Assembly (NCBI GenBank): GCA_947445035.1
Contig: CANFCK010000004.1
Coordinates: 124,001-188,000, forward strand
Origin: Deltaproteobacteria bacterium
Lineage (GTDB): Bacteria; Myxococcota_A; UBA796; SXON01
Length of the DNA: 64,000 bases
Direction of reading: 5' to 3'
This document shows, piece after piece, positions 26,798 to 34,977 of this stretch. The first letter of the stretch is position 1. Each line of letters begins with the position of its first letter. The notes beneath the pieces are model-generated. The model did not search any database. It worked only from the letters and a program-made list of their open reading frames with translations, and was not told the DNA's origin. The translations under genes were made by a program, and so were the position numbers.

Positions 26798-27369
26798 CAG
26801 GGGCTTCCGAAGGGGGTGCGGCGCAGGACCCAGGGCAAGAACTCCGCGTGCGCCCGCGGGATCACCTGCGTATCCACCAACCGACCGCGAGGCCCGAGAA
26901 GCTCGCGACCGCACCGCACGGCCGCCTCGACCGCGCTCTGCCCACCGGTGACGACGTAGTACGCCTTCCCGCCGAGGCCGCCGGTGACGCGCAGCCCGGC
27001 CAGGTAGACGTCCGCTTCTTTCGCCGAACGGTCGGCGGCTTCGATGACCGACGAGACCGCCGCCCCCTCTACGATGCCGATGCAGTCTGGGTTCCGGAGC
27101 TCCTCGTTGCCCGACAGGCAAGCCCACACTCGAGGGTGGGCGAGGGGAAGCAGCAGCTTGTCGAGGAGCACGCCCTCGGCAAGCTGCACGCCCTCATCAA
27201 AGCTGGCCTGTGTCTCGGCGACGCCGCCCCCGAAGAGGATCAGGTATTTTCCGGGCTCGACGAGGTTGGCCTCGATGATGGTGACCGGCGCCTGCTTGAC
27301 CATCCAGTCCAAAACGCGGTATCCGCGGGCCACGCTGGCGAGCTCCAGAAGCGCGAGCGCGTCGGGCAT
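26797..27369 (-). CDS. BMC-T shell protein (tandem BMC domain)
   Basis: 190 residues with two BMC domains in series: domain 1 from LELASVARGYRVLDWMVKQAP and domain 2 from CIGIVEGAAVSSVIEAADRSA, the latter with the pore loop region VTGGLGGKAYYVVTGG. Such trimers form pseudo-hexagonal tiles with a larger central pore that may pass cofactors. It resembles the BMC-T1 type of Haliangium ochraceum as I remember it. It sits four bases after the aldehyde dehydrogenase gene and overlaps the next vertex gene by TGATG. Confidence 0.92.
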   Translation of the reverse strand: MPDALALLELASVARGYRVLDWMVKQAPVTIIEANLVEPGKYLILFGGGVAETQASFDEGVQLAEGVLLDKLLLPLAHPRVWACLSGNEELRNPDCIGIVEGAAVSSVIEAADRSAKEADVYLAGLRVTGGLGGKAYYVVTGGQSAVEAAVRCGRELLGPRGRLVDTQVIPRAHAEFLPWVLRRTPFGSP

Positions 27370-27372
27370 GGC

Positions 27373-28779
27373 CTAGACGATGCGGAAGTGACCGGCGAGC
27401 ACGCAGCGGCGCTCGCGGGTGAAGTTCCGCGCGGTGGTGAGGCCTTCGCCGGTTGGAGAGGCGATCGTGAAGCTGGTATAGCCTTCGCCCGTAAAACCAA
27501 GCCCGGCGTAGTTCGGCGCGTTCTTCACGAAGATCGACACGTTGCTAACCCGCGCCATGCGGTGCAGGTTGTCGATGTTCTTGCTGTACATCGACGCGGT
27601 GTGGCCGAAACCATGCTCGGCGCGCACCGCCATGTCGATGGCCTCGTGGACGTCCTTGGTGCGGACGATGGCCATGATCGGCATCAGCAGTTCAAGCTGC
27701 ACGAACGGGTGGTCAAACGGAACTTCGCAGATGATCAAGCGGGGATCACCGACAAAGGGCACGTCGATCTGCTTGAGGTACTCGCTGGCGTTCTTCCCGA
27801 CCCACTTGGTGACGGTGTGATCACGCTCGGCATTGAGGATGAGCCGTTCGAGGCGCGTGACCTGGTGATTGCGGAGGAGAACCGCGCCGTGGCCGACCAT
27901 GCTGTCGATGAGCTTGTCGGCCACCTTCTCGACCACAAAAGTCTCTTTTTCGTCGCAACAGATGACGTTGTTGTCGAAGCTGCAGCCAGCGATGATGCCG
28001 CGCGCGGCCTGATCGATGTCCGCCGCGTCGTCCACCACCACCGGCGGGTTGCCGGGACCGCCACAAATCGCCTTCTTTCCCGCATTCATCGCCGCTTTCA
28101 CCACCGCCGGCCCGCCCGTCACCACATTGAGGCGGATGCCCTTGAAGCGCAAAAGCTCGTTCGCGGACTCGATCGTGGGCGACTCGATGACCGTCATGAT
28201 GTTGTCGGGCCCGCCGACCTCGATTGAGGCGCGGTTGATCAGGTCGATGACAAAAGCGCTGACGCCCCGCGCGCCTGGATGGGTGTTGAACACCACCGTA
28301 TTGCCGCCCGACACCATGCCGATCCCGTTGCACAGGATGGTCTCGGTCGGGTTGGTCGACGGGGTGATCGCCGCGATGACCCCGTAGGGAGCGCGTTCGA
28401 TGAGGGTGAGGCCGTCGTCACCGGTATACGCAATCGGCTCGAGGATCTCCGGACCTGGGGTCTTGTAGATGACCAGCAGGTTCTTCTTGATCTTGTCCTC
28501 GATGCGGCCCAGCCCCGTCTCTTCGACGGCAAAAGTTGCGAGCGACCGGACGTCCTCCGCCGTACGCTTGCGCACGTTGGCGATTATCTCGCGACGCTTT
28601 TCGAGAGGTAGGGCGGCGAGCAGGCGCTGGGAGGCCCCGGCCGCGTCCACCGCCTCGGACACCGTCTTGTAGCAGCCAAGACCCTTTTTTGGGGGCTCGG
28701 TCCGGGCCGGGGCGGCGTTGCCCGACTTGATACGGTCCAGCACCTGAGACACGATGGTTTCGAGCTGATCGCGCTCCAT
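27373..28779 (-). CDS. CoA-acylating aldehyde dehydrogenase, BMC cargo (PduP/EutE type)
   Basis: 468 residues; oxidises an aldehyde (acetaldehyde, propionaldehyde or lactaldehyde) to its acyl-CoA using NAD+ and CoA. The catalytic segment [15 protein letters not shown] holds the active-site cysteine in the family position, and [23 protein letters not shown] (cut here: [19 protein letters not shown]) is the cofactor region. The N-terminal helix [20 protein letters not shown] followed by an Ala/Pro linker is a typical encapsulation peptide. ATG at 28779 is preceded by GGAGGG, a strong ribosome site. It is flanked by shell genes, so it is the signature enzyme of this metabolosome. No phosphotransacylase or alcohol dehydrogenase gene is visible in the window. 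Confidence 0.93.
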   Translation of the reverse strand: MERDQLETIVSQVLDRIKSGNAAPARTEPPKKGLGCYKTVSEAVDAAGASQRLLAALPLEKRREIIANVRKRTAEDVRSLATFAVEETGLGRIEDKIKKNLLVIYKTPGPEILEPIAYTGDDGLTLIERAPYGVIAAITPSTNPTETILCNGIGMVSGGNTVVFNTHPGARGVSAFVIDLINRASIEVGGPDNIMTVIESPTIESANELLRFKGIRLNVVTGGPAVVKAAMNAGKKAICGGPGNPPVVVDDAADIDQAARGIIAGCSFDNNVICCDEKETFVVEKVADKLIDSMVGHGAVLLRNHQVTRLERLILNAERDHTVTKWVGKNASEYLKQIDVPFVGDPRLIICEVPFDHPFVQLELLMPIMAIVRTKDVHEAIDMAVRAEHGFGHTASMYSKNIDNLHRMARVSNVSIFVKNAPNYAGLGFTGEGYTSFTIASPTGEGLTTARNFTRERRCVLAGHFRIV

Positions 28780-28789
28780 GCTGTCCCTC

Positions 28790-29089
28790 CTAGCCCGCGG
28801 TGGACTTGTCGTAGAGCACGGTGCCGCCGGCATCGACGGTGTCGACGATGGCCATGATGACCGCGTCGACCGGGCGCGAATCCGTGGCCTTGGTCTGCCG
28901 GGCGGAGGAGCCAGAGGCGTACAAGACCACCTCGCCCACGCCGGCGCCCATCGCGTCGGCGGCGACGACGAACGCATCCCGCCCCTTCATGTCCAGGGAC
29001 AGGTCTTGCACGAGGTAGAGGCGTAGCCCCTCCAACTTCTCGTCCTTGCGGGTGCTGACGACGGTCCCGACGACCTTGCCGAGCTTCAT
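28790..29089 (-). CDS. BMC-P shell vertex protein (EutN/CcmL family), copy 3
   Basis: 99 residues from [21 protein letters not shown] with [22 protein letters not shown] and [12 protein letters not shown], fitting the pentamer family closely. It lies six bases after BMC-H and 10 bases before the aldehyde dehydrogenase gene. Of the three copies it is the one adjacent to BMC-H, as in the main Haliangium ochraceum cluster, so it is probably the major vertex protein. Confidence 0.93.
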   Translation of the reverse strand: MKLGKVVGTVVSTRKDEKLEGLRLYLVQDLSLDMKGRDAFVVAADAMGAGVGEVVLYASGSSARQTKATDSRPVDAVIMAIVDTVDAGGTVLYDKSTAG

Positions 29090-29095
29090 CGCTGG

Positions 29096-29386
29096 TTACT
29101 TCTTGTCGCCCTGGCGACCGAGCGGGAGCACCTGATCGATGTTCTCGTGCGGACGGGGGATGACGTGCACGCTGACCAGCTCGCCGACGCGCTGAGCCTG
29201 GCGGGCGCCGGCCTCGGTGGCTGCCTTGACCGCGGCGACATCGCCGCGGACGATCGCGGTGACGTAGCCGCCGCCGATCTTCTCGAAGCCGACCAGTTCG
29301 ACGCGGGCGGCCTTGAGCATCGCGTCCGCCGCTTCGACCATTGCGATGAAACCCTTGGTCTCGATCATTCCGAGCGCGTCAGACAT
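29096..29386 (-). CDS. BMC-H shell protein (single BMC domain hexamer)
   Basis: 96 residues; forms the hexagonal tiles that make most of the shell facets. [21 protein letters not shown] is the standard opening and [17 protein letters not shown] the pore segment. It is very close, as far as I remember, to the Haliangium ochraceum hexamer. ATG at 29386 is preceded by an AGGAG ribosome site about six bases away. Placed second in the operon, after the BMC-T2 type gene. Confidence 0.95.
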   Translation of the reverse strand: MSDALGMIETKGFIAMVEAADAMLKAARVELVGFEKIGGGYVTAIVRGDVAAVKAATEAGARQAQRVGELVSVHVIPRPHENIDQVLPLGRQGDKK

Positions 29387-29427
29387 CTGAAACTCCTGTG
29401 CCGGTGTACTTGGGAAGAAAGACTATT

Positions 29428-30042
29428 CTATTGTTTCTTGCAGGCGTCGATCGCCGCGATGGCGGCCGCCGCAGCGCTGTCGATTTCGGCCTCGGAGCCC
29501 GCCATCCACAAACGGCCGAACGCGCCGTAGGGCTGGAGGTTCACGAGATTGACGTTCGCGGCCTTCTCGGCCTCGTTCGCGGCCAGCACGATCCAGGCGG
29601 CGGGCTCGGTTTCGAGGATGAAAAGGCTCTGGCCGGGGATGAGCATCATGCCCTGCCGGTTGCGATTGATCAATTGGGCCTGGTAGGCGTGCACGGCCCG
29701 GATGACCTGATTGGAGGTCACCTTCGGCGCGATGTACTGGTCCTCACGCAAAGACAGGAACCGAAGCACGGCGTCCCCGGCGGATCGAACCTCGCCTTTG
29801 TCGTCGTGGTGCAGCTCCAACAAACCGAACGCGCGTTCGACGACCTGAACTGCCGGAATGGCGCGCGTCGCCTTGAGCGCCACGTCGGTGACCCGGTTGA
29901 TGATCATGCCCGGCGCCGTCTCGATCCAGATGCTGGCCTGACCGGCCAACGGCAGGAAGCCCTTCGCCGTCGTGCCGGTGAAGGCCGCCAGCTGTGGCTG
30001 GAGGCTGTCGAGGAAGACGTAGCTGCGGAGCGTGACCGACAC
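29428..30042 (-). CDS. BMC-T shell protein (BMC-T2/T3 type stacked trimer)
   Basis: 204 residues with two BMC domains ([17 protein letters not shown] region, then [19 protein letters not shown]). The sequence follows the second-type BMC-T of Haliangium ochraceum (phrases [12 protein letters not shown] and YGAFGRLW), members of which form double-stacked trimers with gated pores. The start is GTG at 30042, with AGGAG six bases upstream. It is the first gene of the BMC operon and has a TTGACA promoter box upstream. Confidence 0.93.
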   Translation of the reverse strand: MSVTLRSYVFLDSLQPQLAAFTGTTAKGFLPLAGQASIWIETAPGMIINRVTDVALKATRAIPAVQVVERAFGLLELHHDDKGEVRSAGDAVLRFLSLREDQYIAPKVTSNQVIRAVHAYQAQLINRNRQGMMLIPGQSLFILETEPAAWIVLAANEAEKAANVNLVNLQPYGAFGRLWMAGSEAEIDSAAAAAIAAIDACKKQ

Positions 30043-30068
30043 GCGGACTCCTGTGGTGGGGGCGGCGG

Positions 30069-30098
30069 GATGTAGCCCATCGCGGGGGGGCGTGTCAA
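30069..30098 (-). promoter_or_regulatory. Probable sigma-70 type promoter of the BMC operon
   Basis: On the minus strand a perfect TTGACA (30098-30093) is followed after 18 bases by TACATC (30074-30069), a partial match to the -10 box. Transcription would start about 20 bases before the GTG of the first shell gene. The region also faces the lipoprotein gene at 30133 in the other direction, so the 90-base gap serves two promoters. The -10 match is weak. Confidence 0.45.
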
Positions 30099-30132
30099 CG
30101 ACGGGGATGTCGGTTAGCGAGGGCGGTCGCCA

Positions 30133-30891
30133 ATGGATCTCATGCGCATCTCTGCCGCACTACTGAGTCTTCTCGCTCTCGCCGGTTGCCCTGATCCCAC
30201 CGCGCCTGCGGGTGGTGAAGTACCGGGCGCTGCCGGGGGTGGGCCCGGTGGCCCGGGCGGTCCCGGTGGCCCGCCCCCTGGCGAAGGCGGCGGCGGTGGT
30301 GGCTCGGGTCCCCCCCCTGCAACCCAGAAGTTCGAGGTGGTGGCCGGCGAAGGCGTGAAACTTTCCGGAACCATCACCTACGCGGGCAGCAAGGCGGGGG
30401 CGATTCACATCGACTTCTTGCGCCCCGGCGACAACGGCAGCTTCCCGGTGCTCCTGGACTCGCTGACGATCGAAAAGGCCGGCCCGTGGGAGGTCGAGGC
30501 GCCCAAGGGGCTCGGAAAGGTGGGAGTGGTCGGGTACGTGGACGTCGCGGGCGATGGTCCCAACGATGGCGACCCTGCGGCGCGTGTCAGCGGCCTCGTC
30601 GACGTCGGCATGGACGCCATCGCTGGCCTGGACCTGGCCCTGTCCGACACCCCCGATCTCGGCGACTTCACTCCCGGAAAGGGGGAAAAGGGTCCGCCGC
30701 CCGGTGCTCCGGGTGGCGACGCGCCCGCCGGCGGCGCTCCCCCGGCGGGCGGCGCTCCGCCAGCCGGTGGAGCCCCCCCTCCAGGTGGCGCTCCCATCGA
30801 TCCCGCGGCGCCCCCGGCCGCCGCGCCTCCGGCAGGAGCCTTGCCCGCCGGCGGCGCCGCCCCGGCGCCTGCCGGCCCGCCCCCGGGTTAG
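30133..30891 (+). CDS. Pro/Gly/Ala-rich lipoprotein
   Basis: 252 residues. Signal [19 protein letters not shown] with lipobox, then a Gly/Pro linker to about residue 65, one beta-sandwich domain (about 68-200, [18 protein letters not shown] through [11 protein letters not shown]), and a C-terminal low-complexity tail of repeated GGAPPA units (about 215-252). The middle domain looks like a carboxypeptidase-regulatory or transthyretin-like fold ([19 protein letters not shown]). Three bases separate its stop from the AsnB-like gene, so the two are coupled. It faces away from the BMC operon. Role unknown. Confidence 0.75.
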   Translation: MDLMRISAALLSLLALAGCPDPTAPAGGEVPGAAGGGPGGPGGPGGPPPGEGGGGGGSGPPPATQKFEVVAGEGVKLSGTITYAGSKAGAIHIDFLRPGDNGSFPVLLDSLTIEKAGPWEVEAPKGLGKVGVVGYVDVAGDGPNDGDPAARVSGLVDVGMDAIAGLDLALSDTPDLGDFTPGKGEKGPPPGAPGGDAPAGGAPPAGGAPPAGGAPPPGGAPIDPAAPPAAAPPAGALPAGGAAPAPAGPPPG

Positions 30892-30894
30892 TCC

Positions 30895-32307
30895 GTGGGC
30901 GGCTTTGCCGGCCTTTTGGGCGCTGCGTCGGTTTCGACGCTTCATCGTATGGCGCGCGTTTTGGATGCCCGCGGGCCTGCCGCTCGTTGGGAGCTTGCCG
31001 ATCGCGACGCGGCCTTCGTGGTCGCTGCCAGCGGCGTTCCGGGGCCCGGTTGCCCCGTCGGCCGCGCCGAGGGCATCCTTGTTGCCGTGGACGGCGCGGT
31101 TCCGGGGCTCAAGCCGTTGGCCGCCGAGATGGAGCTGGAGGCCGACGCCGAGGTGGGTGTGGTGGTCGCGACGCTGATCGCCCGTACCGGATTCGCGAGG
31201 GCGTTCGCCCGCATGCCGGGGGACGTGGCGCTGGCCGCGTGGGAACTTGGGTCTGGGCGCGGGTGGGTGGCCAGGGACCGCGCGGGGTCGCGAGCGCTGG
31301 GGTGGGCGCGCGTCGGCGGTGGAATCGCCTTTTGCACGGACCCGCGTGCGTTTTTGGTCGCTGGCCTTTTGCCCACGGGAAGCGACGCGGGGGCGCTTGC
31401 CGCGGGCCAGGTTTTGGAGGTGCGGGGCGAGGCAGTTTTTCCCGGATCGGTGCCGGAAGCGCAGGTGCATCCTCGCGGGTCGGCAGGAAACCTCGATCGC
31501 TGGACCCGCTCGCTACGCTTCGGCCTGGACCTGGCCTATGCGACCAGGGTCCGCTCCTGCCAACCGCACGCCATCGCGCTTTCAGGAGGGCTGGCCTCCG
31601 GGGCGCTGGTCGCCGTGCGCCCGCGCGAGGGCGGCCCGGCGGTGGCGCTGACGCTGCGGGGGCCAGGCGGCGTCGAACCGGGAGTCAGGGAGCTGGCGGC
31701 AGCGGCGGAGATCCCCCTGGTCGAGGTCGCCTGGGACGCAAAAGTGCTCGGGAGTCTGATGGAGGAAGTCGCACCATGCGCGGCCTGGGCGCGGCCGGAA
31801 GCGTGGGCGTGGGCGGCGCTCGCACGGGCGGCGTGGCAGGAGGGCGCCCTGGGGTTGGCGGTGGGTGTCGGCGCCAGCCACGGCTTCGACCCGCCGGTGG
31901 TGGGACGACTCGCCGGGTTGGCCACACGCTTTGGTCGCGCGGATGCGGCGGCGTTGACGCTCGCGGAGGCGCAGGCGCGCGTCGCAAGACATATTCTGCT
32001 CCCGGAGGTCGAACTCGCGGACCTCGACGCGGGCCTCGCAAGCTTCGGACTCGACGCCATCACGCCGTTTGCGGACCCGGGGGTCTTGGCGGTCGCGTGC
32101 ACGGTCCCGGCGGGCGCGCACCACGCAGGCGGGCGCCGGGCGCTGCTGGCGGCGGTCGCCCGCGCTGGCGGGGTGGAGCCGCGCACGGGGGCGCCCGTGC
32201 CCTGGCCCGCGCTTTTCAGCGCCCTCGTCCCGGGGCTCCCCGATGACCCCCTCTCCCAGCGGGCCGCCTTCGCCGAGCACATCAAGGCCCGGGGCCTGCT
32301 CCGCTGA
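30895..32307 (+). CDS. Asparagine-synthetase-like protein lacking catalytic residues
   Basis: 470 residues with the two-domain layout of AsnB: an N-terminal class II glutaminase-like half and a C-terminal synthetase-like half. GTG at 30895. The start GGFAGLLG aligns with CGIAGIL but the catalytic Cys is Gly. The ATP loop LSGGLASGA (229-237) has lost the Asp of SGGLDSS. The GGDE motif region reads VGVGASHGFD (about 323-332). The C-terminal region (EAQARVARHILLPEVELADLDAG, here EVELADLDAGLASFGLDAI) still follows the family pattern. It is therefore probably a non-catalytic scaffold or sensor. It follows a lipoprotein gene by three bases and is followed after 18 bases by a redoxin-like gene. Confidence 0.78.
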   Translation: MGGFAGLLGAASVSTLHRMARVLDARGPAARWELADRDAAFVVAASGVPGPGCPVGRAEGILVAVDGAVPGLKPLAAEMELEADAEVGVVVATLIARTGFARAFARMPGDVALAAWELGSGRGWVARDRAGSRALGWARVGGGIAFCTDPRAFLVAGLLPTGSDAGALAAGQVLEVRGEAVFPGSVPEAQVHPRGSAGNLDRWTRSLRFGLDLAYATRVRSCQPHAIALSGGLASGALVAVRPREGGPAVALTLRGPGGVEPGVRELAAAAEIPLVEVAWDAKVLGSLMEEVAPCAAWARPEAWAWAALARAAWQEGALGLAVGVGASHGFDPPVVGRLAGLATRFGRADAAALTLAEAQARVARHILLPEVELADLDAGLASFGLDAITPFADPGVLAVACTVPAGAHHAGGRRALLAAVARAGGVEPRTGAPVPWPALFSALVPGLPDDPLSQRAAFAEHIKARGLLR

Positions 32308-32325
32308 ACGGGATACCCGCGCGCC

Positions 32326-32856
32326 ATGGGCCTTAGAGACGTTCTCCGCAAGCTCCCCGCACCCGCACAGGAGGCGTTGCGCGACCGCGTCTACCCCCGC
32401 TTGCTCCCAGAAGGTGAAACGGCGCCGGAATGGCACCTCCAGTCCTGGGACGACAGCTGGCACCGGCACGGGCGGCATTGGTCCATCCTTGCGTTCGTGG
32501 CCGACCTCGACGACGAGTCCGACCGGGGCCAGCTCCGCACGCTGGAGGCCCATCAGGTCGACTTCGCTCGACTCAACGTCCGGGTTTTTTCGATCAACCC
32601 CGCCGAAGGTCCGGCGCAGGCCGCCGTGGCGAAAGACGTGGGCTTGAGCTTTCCCCTCTTGACCGATCGCGGCGGTTCGGTCGCGCGAATGTTTGGCGCC
32701 TCGTTGCAACTCCCGCTGCGGCCGCTGACGCTCTCGGCGCTCTACCTGGTGAATCCCGACCGCAAGGTTCGCCTCTCGAACCGCGGGCGGCCGAGCGTGG
32801 AGGCAGTCATTCGGTCGGTCGAAGCGCTTCAGCGCGCGACGAGGACGGGGGCGTAG
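32326..32856 (+). CDS. Peroxiredoxin/AhpC-like protein without cysteine
   Basis: 176 residues in a thioredoxin-like AhpC/TSA fold: GETAPEWHLQSW opens the domain, then SILAFVADLDDESDRGQL (about 53-70), where a peroxidatic Cys would normally follow the first strand, SFPLLTDRGGSVARMFGA and LYLVNPDRKVRL. There is no cysteine anywhere in the protein, so it cannot act as a thiol peroxidase. N-terminus MGLRDVLRKLPAPA is basic and may be helical. It is the third gene of a probable operon with the lipoprotein and the AsnB-like gene, and converges with the membrane gene at 32860. Confidence 0.8.
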   Translation: MGLRDVLRKLPAPAQEALRDRVYPRLLPEGETAPEWHLQSWDDSWHRHGRHWSILAFVADLDDESDRGQLRTLEAHQVDFARLNVRVFSINPAEGPAQAAVAKDVGLSFPLLTDRGGSVARMFGASLQLPLRPLTLSALYLVNPDRKVRLSNRGRPSVEAVIRSVEALQRATRTGA

Positions 32857-32859
32857 GCA

Positions 32860-33441
32860 CTACGCCTCGCCCCAACTCCAGCCCCAGGTGAAGGCACCCA
32901 TCAGCACCGCGACCTTCAGCCATCGCGGCGCGCTCGCGACCACGAAGCGCGCGAAAGGCAGCCCGTGGACTCCGGCGCCCACCGTCGCGAGTCCAAAGGG
33001 CAGCGGCAGCACCGAGGCCAGCAAGACGGCGCGGACGCCCCAGCGGTCGAGCGCTGCAGAGGTTCCGGATGCGAGAAGCACCCGGCGCAGCGGGCTGAAG
33101 TCGTGTCCAGCTCGGCCGATGAGCCAGCCGAGCATGCTCGCCATCGACGAACCCAGCGCCGCGACCACGTACAGCGGCACCGTGGGCACGCCCGCGGCAA
33201 TCCCCACCAAAAGTCCAGGCTGGAAGCCGAGGCCCGGGACCAGTTCTCCAACCAGGACGATGAGCCCAACCCCCCAGAGCCCCCGATCGGCGACGAGCGC
33301 GAGGGCGGCGGCTTCCACGGGCTCACGGAGCCACAAGCCCAAGAGGCCGATGCCCGCCGTGATGACCGCGGCGGCCACGAGCAGCCTCCCCACGATGGAC
33401 AGCCCGCTCATCTGCAGAAGGCGGCTGGTGATATCTGGCAT
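32860..33441 (-). CDS. DedA/VTT-domain membrane protein
   Basis: 193-residue inner-membrane protein with four to five spans. The region VGELVPGLGFQPGLLVG and the later segment MASMLGWLIGRAGHDFS match the DedA/SNARE-associated (VTT) pattern, including the G-x-x-x-G-Y/R-like glycine turn and the basic RVLLASGTSAALDRWG loop. This family works in lipid or proton-dependent membrane homeostasis. ATG at 33441; the longer open frame upstream is shadow. It is divergent from the kinase gene with 45 bases between. Confidence 0.75.
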   Translation of the reverse strand: MPDITSRLLQMSGLSIVGRLLVAAAVITAGIGLLGLWLREPVEAAALALVADRGLWGVGLIVLVGELVPGLGFQPGLLVGIAAGVPTVPLYVVAALGSSMASMLGWLIGRAGHDFSPLRRVLLASGTSAALDRWGVRAVLLASVLPLPFGLATVGAGVHGLPFARFVVASAPRWLKVAVLMGAFTWGWSWGEA

Positions 33442-33486
33442 CTGCCGCCGGCCTAACGCGGCTACCGGCGTGCTACCCTTGACGTT

Positions 33487-34962
33487 GTGAGCAGCCAGAC
33501 CCCCAGCGTACCAGCGGCCGATCCGCTCGTCGGCGTGCTGGTCGCGGGGAAATACCGCGTGCTGGGGCTCGTTGCGCGCGGGGGGATGGGCCGGATCTAC
33601 CGCGCTGAGCAGCTGCCTCTCGGGCGCGAAGTCGCGCTCAAGATCCTCACCCGACCGATTTTGGGGTCCGATCAAGACGATTCGGCGCTCGAAAAGCGAT
33701 TTTTGCTGGAGGCTGCGACCTGTGCCAGGTTGAAGCACCAGAACACGGTGGACGTCTTCGACTACGGCGCCCTGGACGTGGGGGGCGATCCAACGTTCTA
33801 CATGGTGATGGAGCTGGTGCGCGGTCGCACGCTTGCCCAAGCGCTTCGGCAGGACGGCCCGTTCCCGGCGGCGCGCGCCGCCCGGGTCGCGTTCGAGATC
33901 GCCCGTTCGCTCAGGGAGGCGCACGGGGCTGGTGTGGTTCATCGTGACCTGAAGCCGTCCAACGTGATGTTGGTGGAGACCGACGAGGGGGAGTCGGTCA
34001 AGGTGCTCGACTTCGGTGTCGCCAAGGTGATGGCCGCTGGCACCGAGGTGCTCACGACCGACGGTAGTTTCGTGGGTTCGCCGCGGTACACGGCGCCCGA
34101 ACAAGTGCGACAGGAGGCTGTGGACGGTCGGGCCGACCTCTACGCGCTGGGCGTGGTGCTCTGGGAGATGCTGACGGGGGCGCCACCGTTTTCATCGGCA
34201 GAGCCCATCCGCACCCTGCTCATGCACCTCAACGACCCACTCCCCCCGTTCGCTCCAGCGCACCCCGTACCCCCGCCGCTGGAGGCCGTGGTGCGCAGGC
34301 TGCTCGAGAAGTCTCCCGCGGATCGTCACGCCGACGCCGATGCCCTGGTGCTGGCCCTGCGTGCATTGCGTGGTCCGGGGGTGGCCGACAACGTCGCGGA
34401 GCTGCCCGGAATCGACGCCGTCACCCAGCCGACGGGGGCGTTCCCCGCCCAGCCCGCGCCGCGTAGAGTGGCCCCACTGGCGGCGGTGGCCTTGGGCATC
34501 GGGGTGGCGCTGGTGAGTTTGGTCCTGATTGTCTCCGTCGCCGGCTGGTGGTTCTCACGACCGGGCCCGCACCCCGGAGGGCCCGATGGCCCCGCGCTCG
34601 CAGAGGCGATCAACGCTCTCGCGGCGGACGGTGCGGGAACGGCGCCGCCGGCCCCCGGGGCGCTGCCCGCGGCGGGCGAGGACGAAGTGGTGATCGAGGC
34701 CGAACCCGGTCCGGCTGAGGTCTGGATCGGCGGAAAGAAGGCTGGGAATACCCCCTACCTTTTGCGCTATGACGCCGCCGCCGCCGTTGCGACGCCGATT
34801 CAGCTTGAACTGCGCCGCGCGGGGTTCCGCGGGGCGCCGGTCACCATCACCGGGCGGGACGACGACGGCGTCATTCGAGCTACGCTGCACCAGCGGGCCG
34901 AAGCGCCGCGTCGTCCCGAGAAGCCGCCGTCCGGACCGGACGACATCCGCCTGGAGAGGTGA
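33487..34962 (+). CDS. Ser/Thr protein kinase (Hanks type) with transmembrane span and PEGA domain
   Basis: 491 residues. Kinase domain about 20-290 with ATP loop ARGGMGRIYRA, Lys52, Glu75, HRDLKPSN (152-159), DFG (175-177), SPRYTAPEQ activation segment and DGRADLYALGVVLWEM; all catalytic residues are intact. A membrane span lies at about 330-356, so the C-terminal part, which contains a PEGA domain (about 401-465, AEVWIGGKKAGNTPYLLRY), is outside the cytoplasm. GTG start at 33487. PEGA domains occur in surface-layer and sensory proteins. The next gene, a TonB receptor with its own PEGA modules, begins 15 bases on in the same reading frame. Confidence 0.93.
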   Translation: MSSQTPSVPAADPLVGVLVAGKYRVLGLVARGGMGRIYRAEQLPLGREVALKILTRPILGSDQDDSALEKRFLLEAATCARLKHQNTVDVFDYGALDVGGDPTFYMVMELVRGRTLAQALRQDGPFPAARAARVAFEIARSLREAHGAGVVHRDLKPSNVMLVETDEGESVKVLDFGVAKVMAAGTEVLTTDGSFVGSPRYTAPEQVRQEAVDGRADLYALGVVLWEMLTGAPPFSSAEPIRTLLMHLNDPLPPFAPAHPVPPPLEAVVRRLLEKSPADRHADADALVLALRALRGPGVADNVAELPGIDAVTQPTGAFPAQPAPRRVAPLAAVALGIGVALVSLVLIVSVAGWWFSRPGPHPGGPDGPALAEAINALAADGAGTAPPAPGALPAAGEDEVVIEAEPGPAEVWIGGKKAGNTPYLLRYDAAAAVATPIQLELRRAGFRGAPVTITGRDDDGVIRATLHQRAEAPRRPEKPPSGPDDIRLER

Positions 34963-34977
34963 GCCATCCTCGTTTTC

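Noticed and set aside
26507..27127. 206-codon frame that would give a long N-terminal part to vertex protein copy 2
   Set aside because: The extra part mirrors the BMC-T gene; the ATG at 26797 gives the normal pentamer start.
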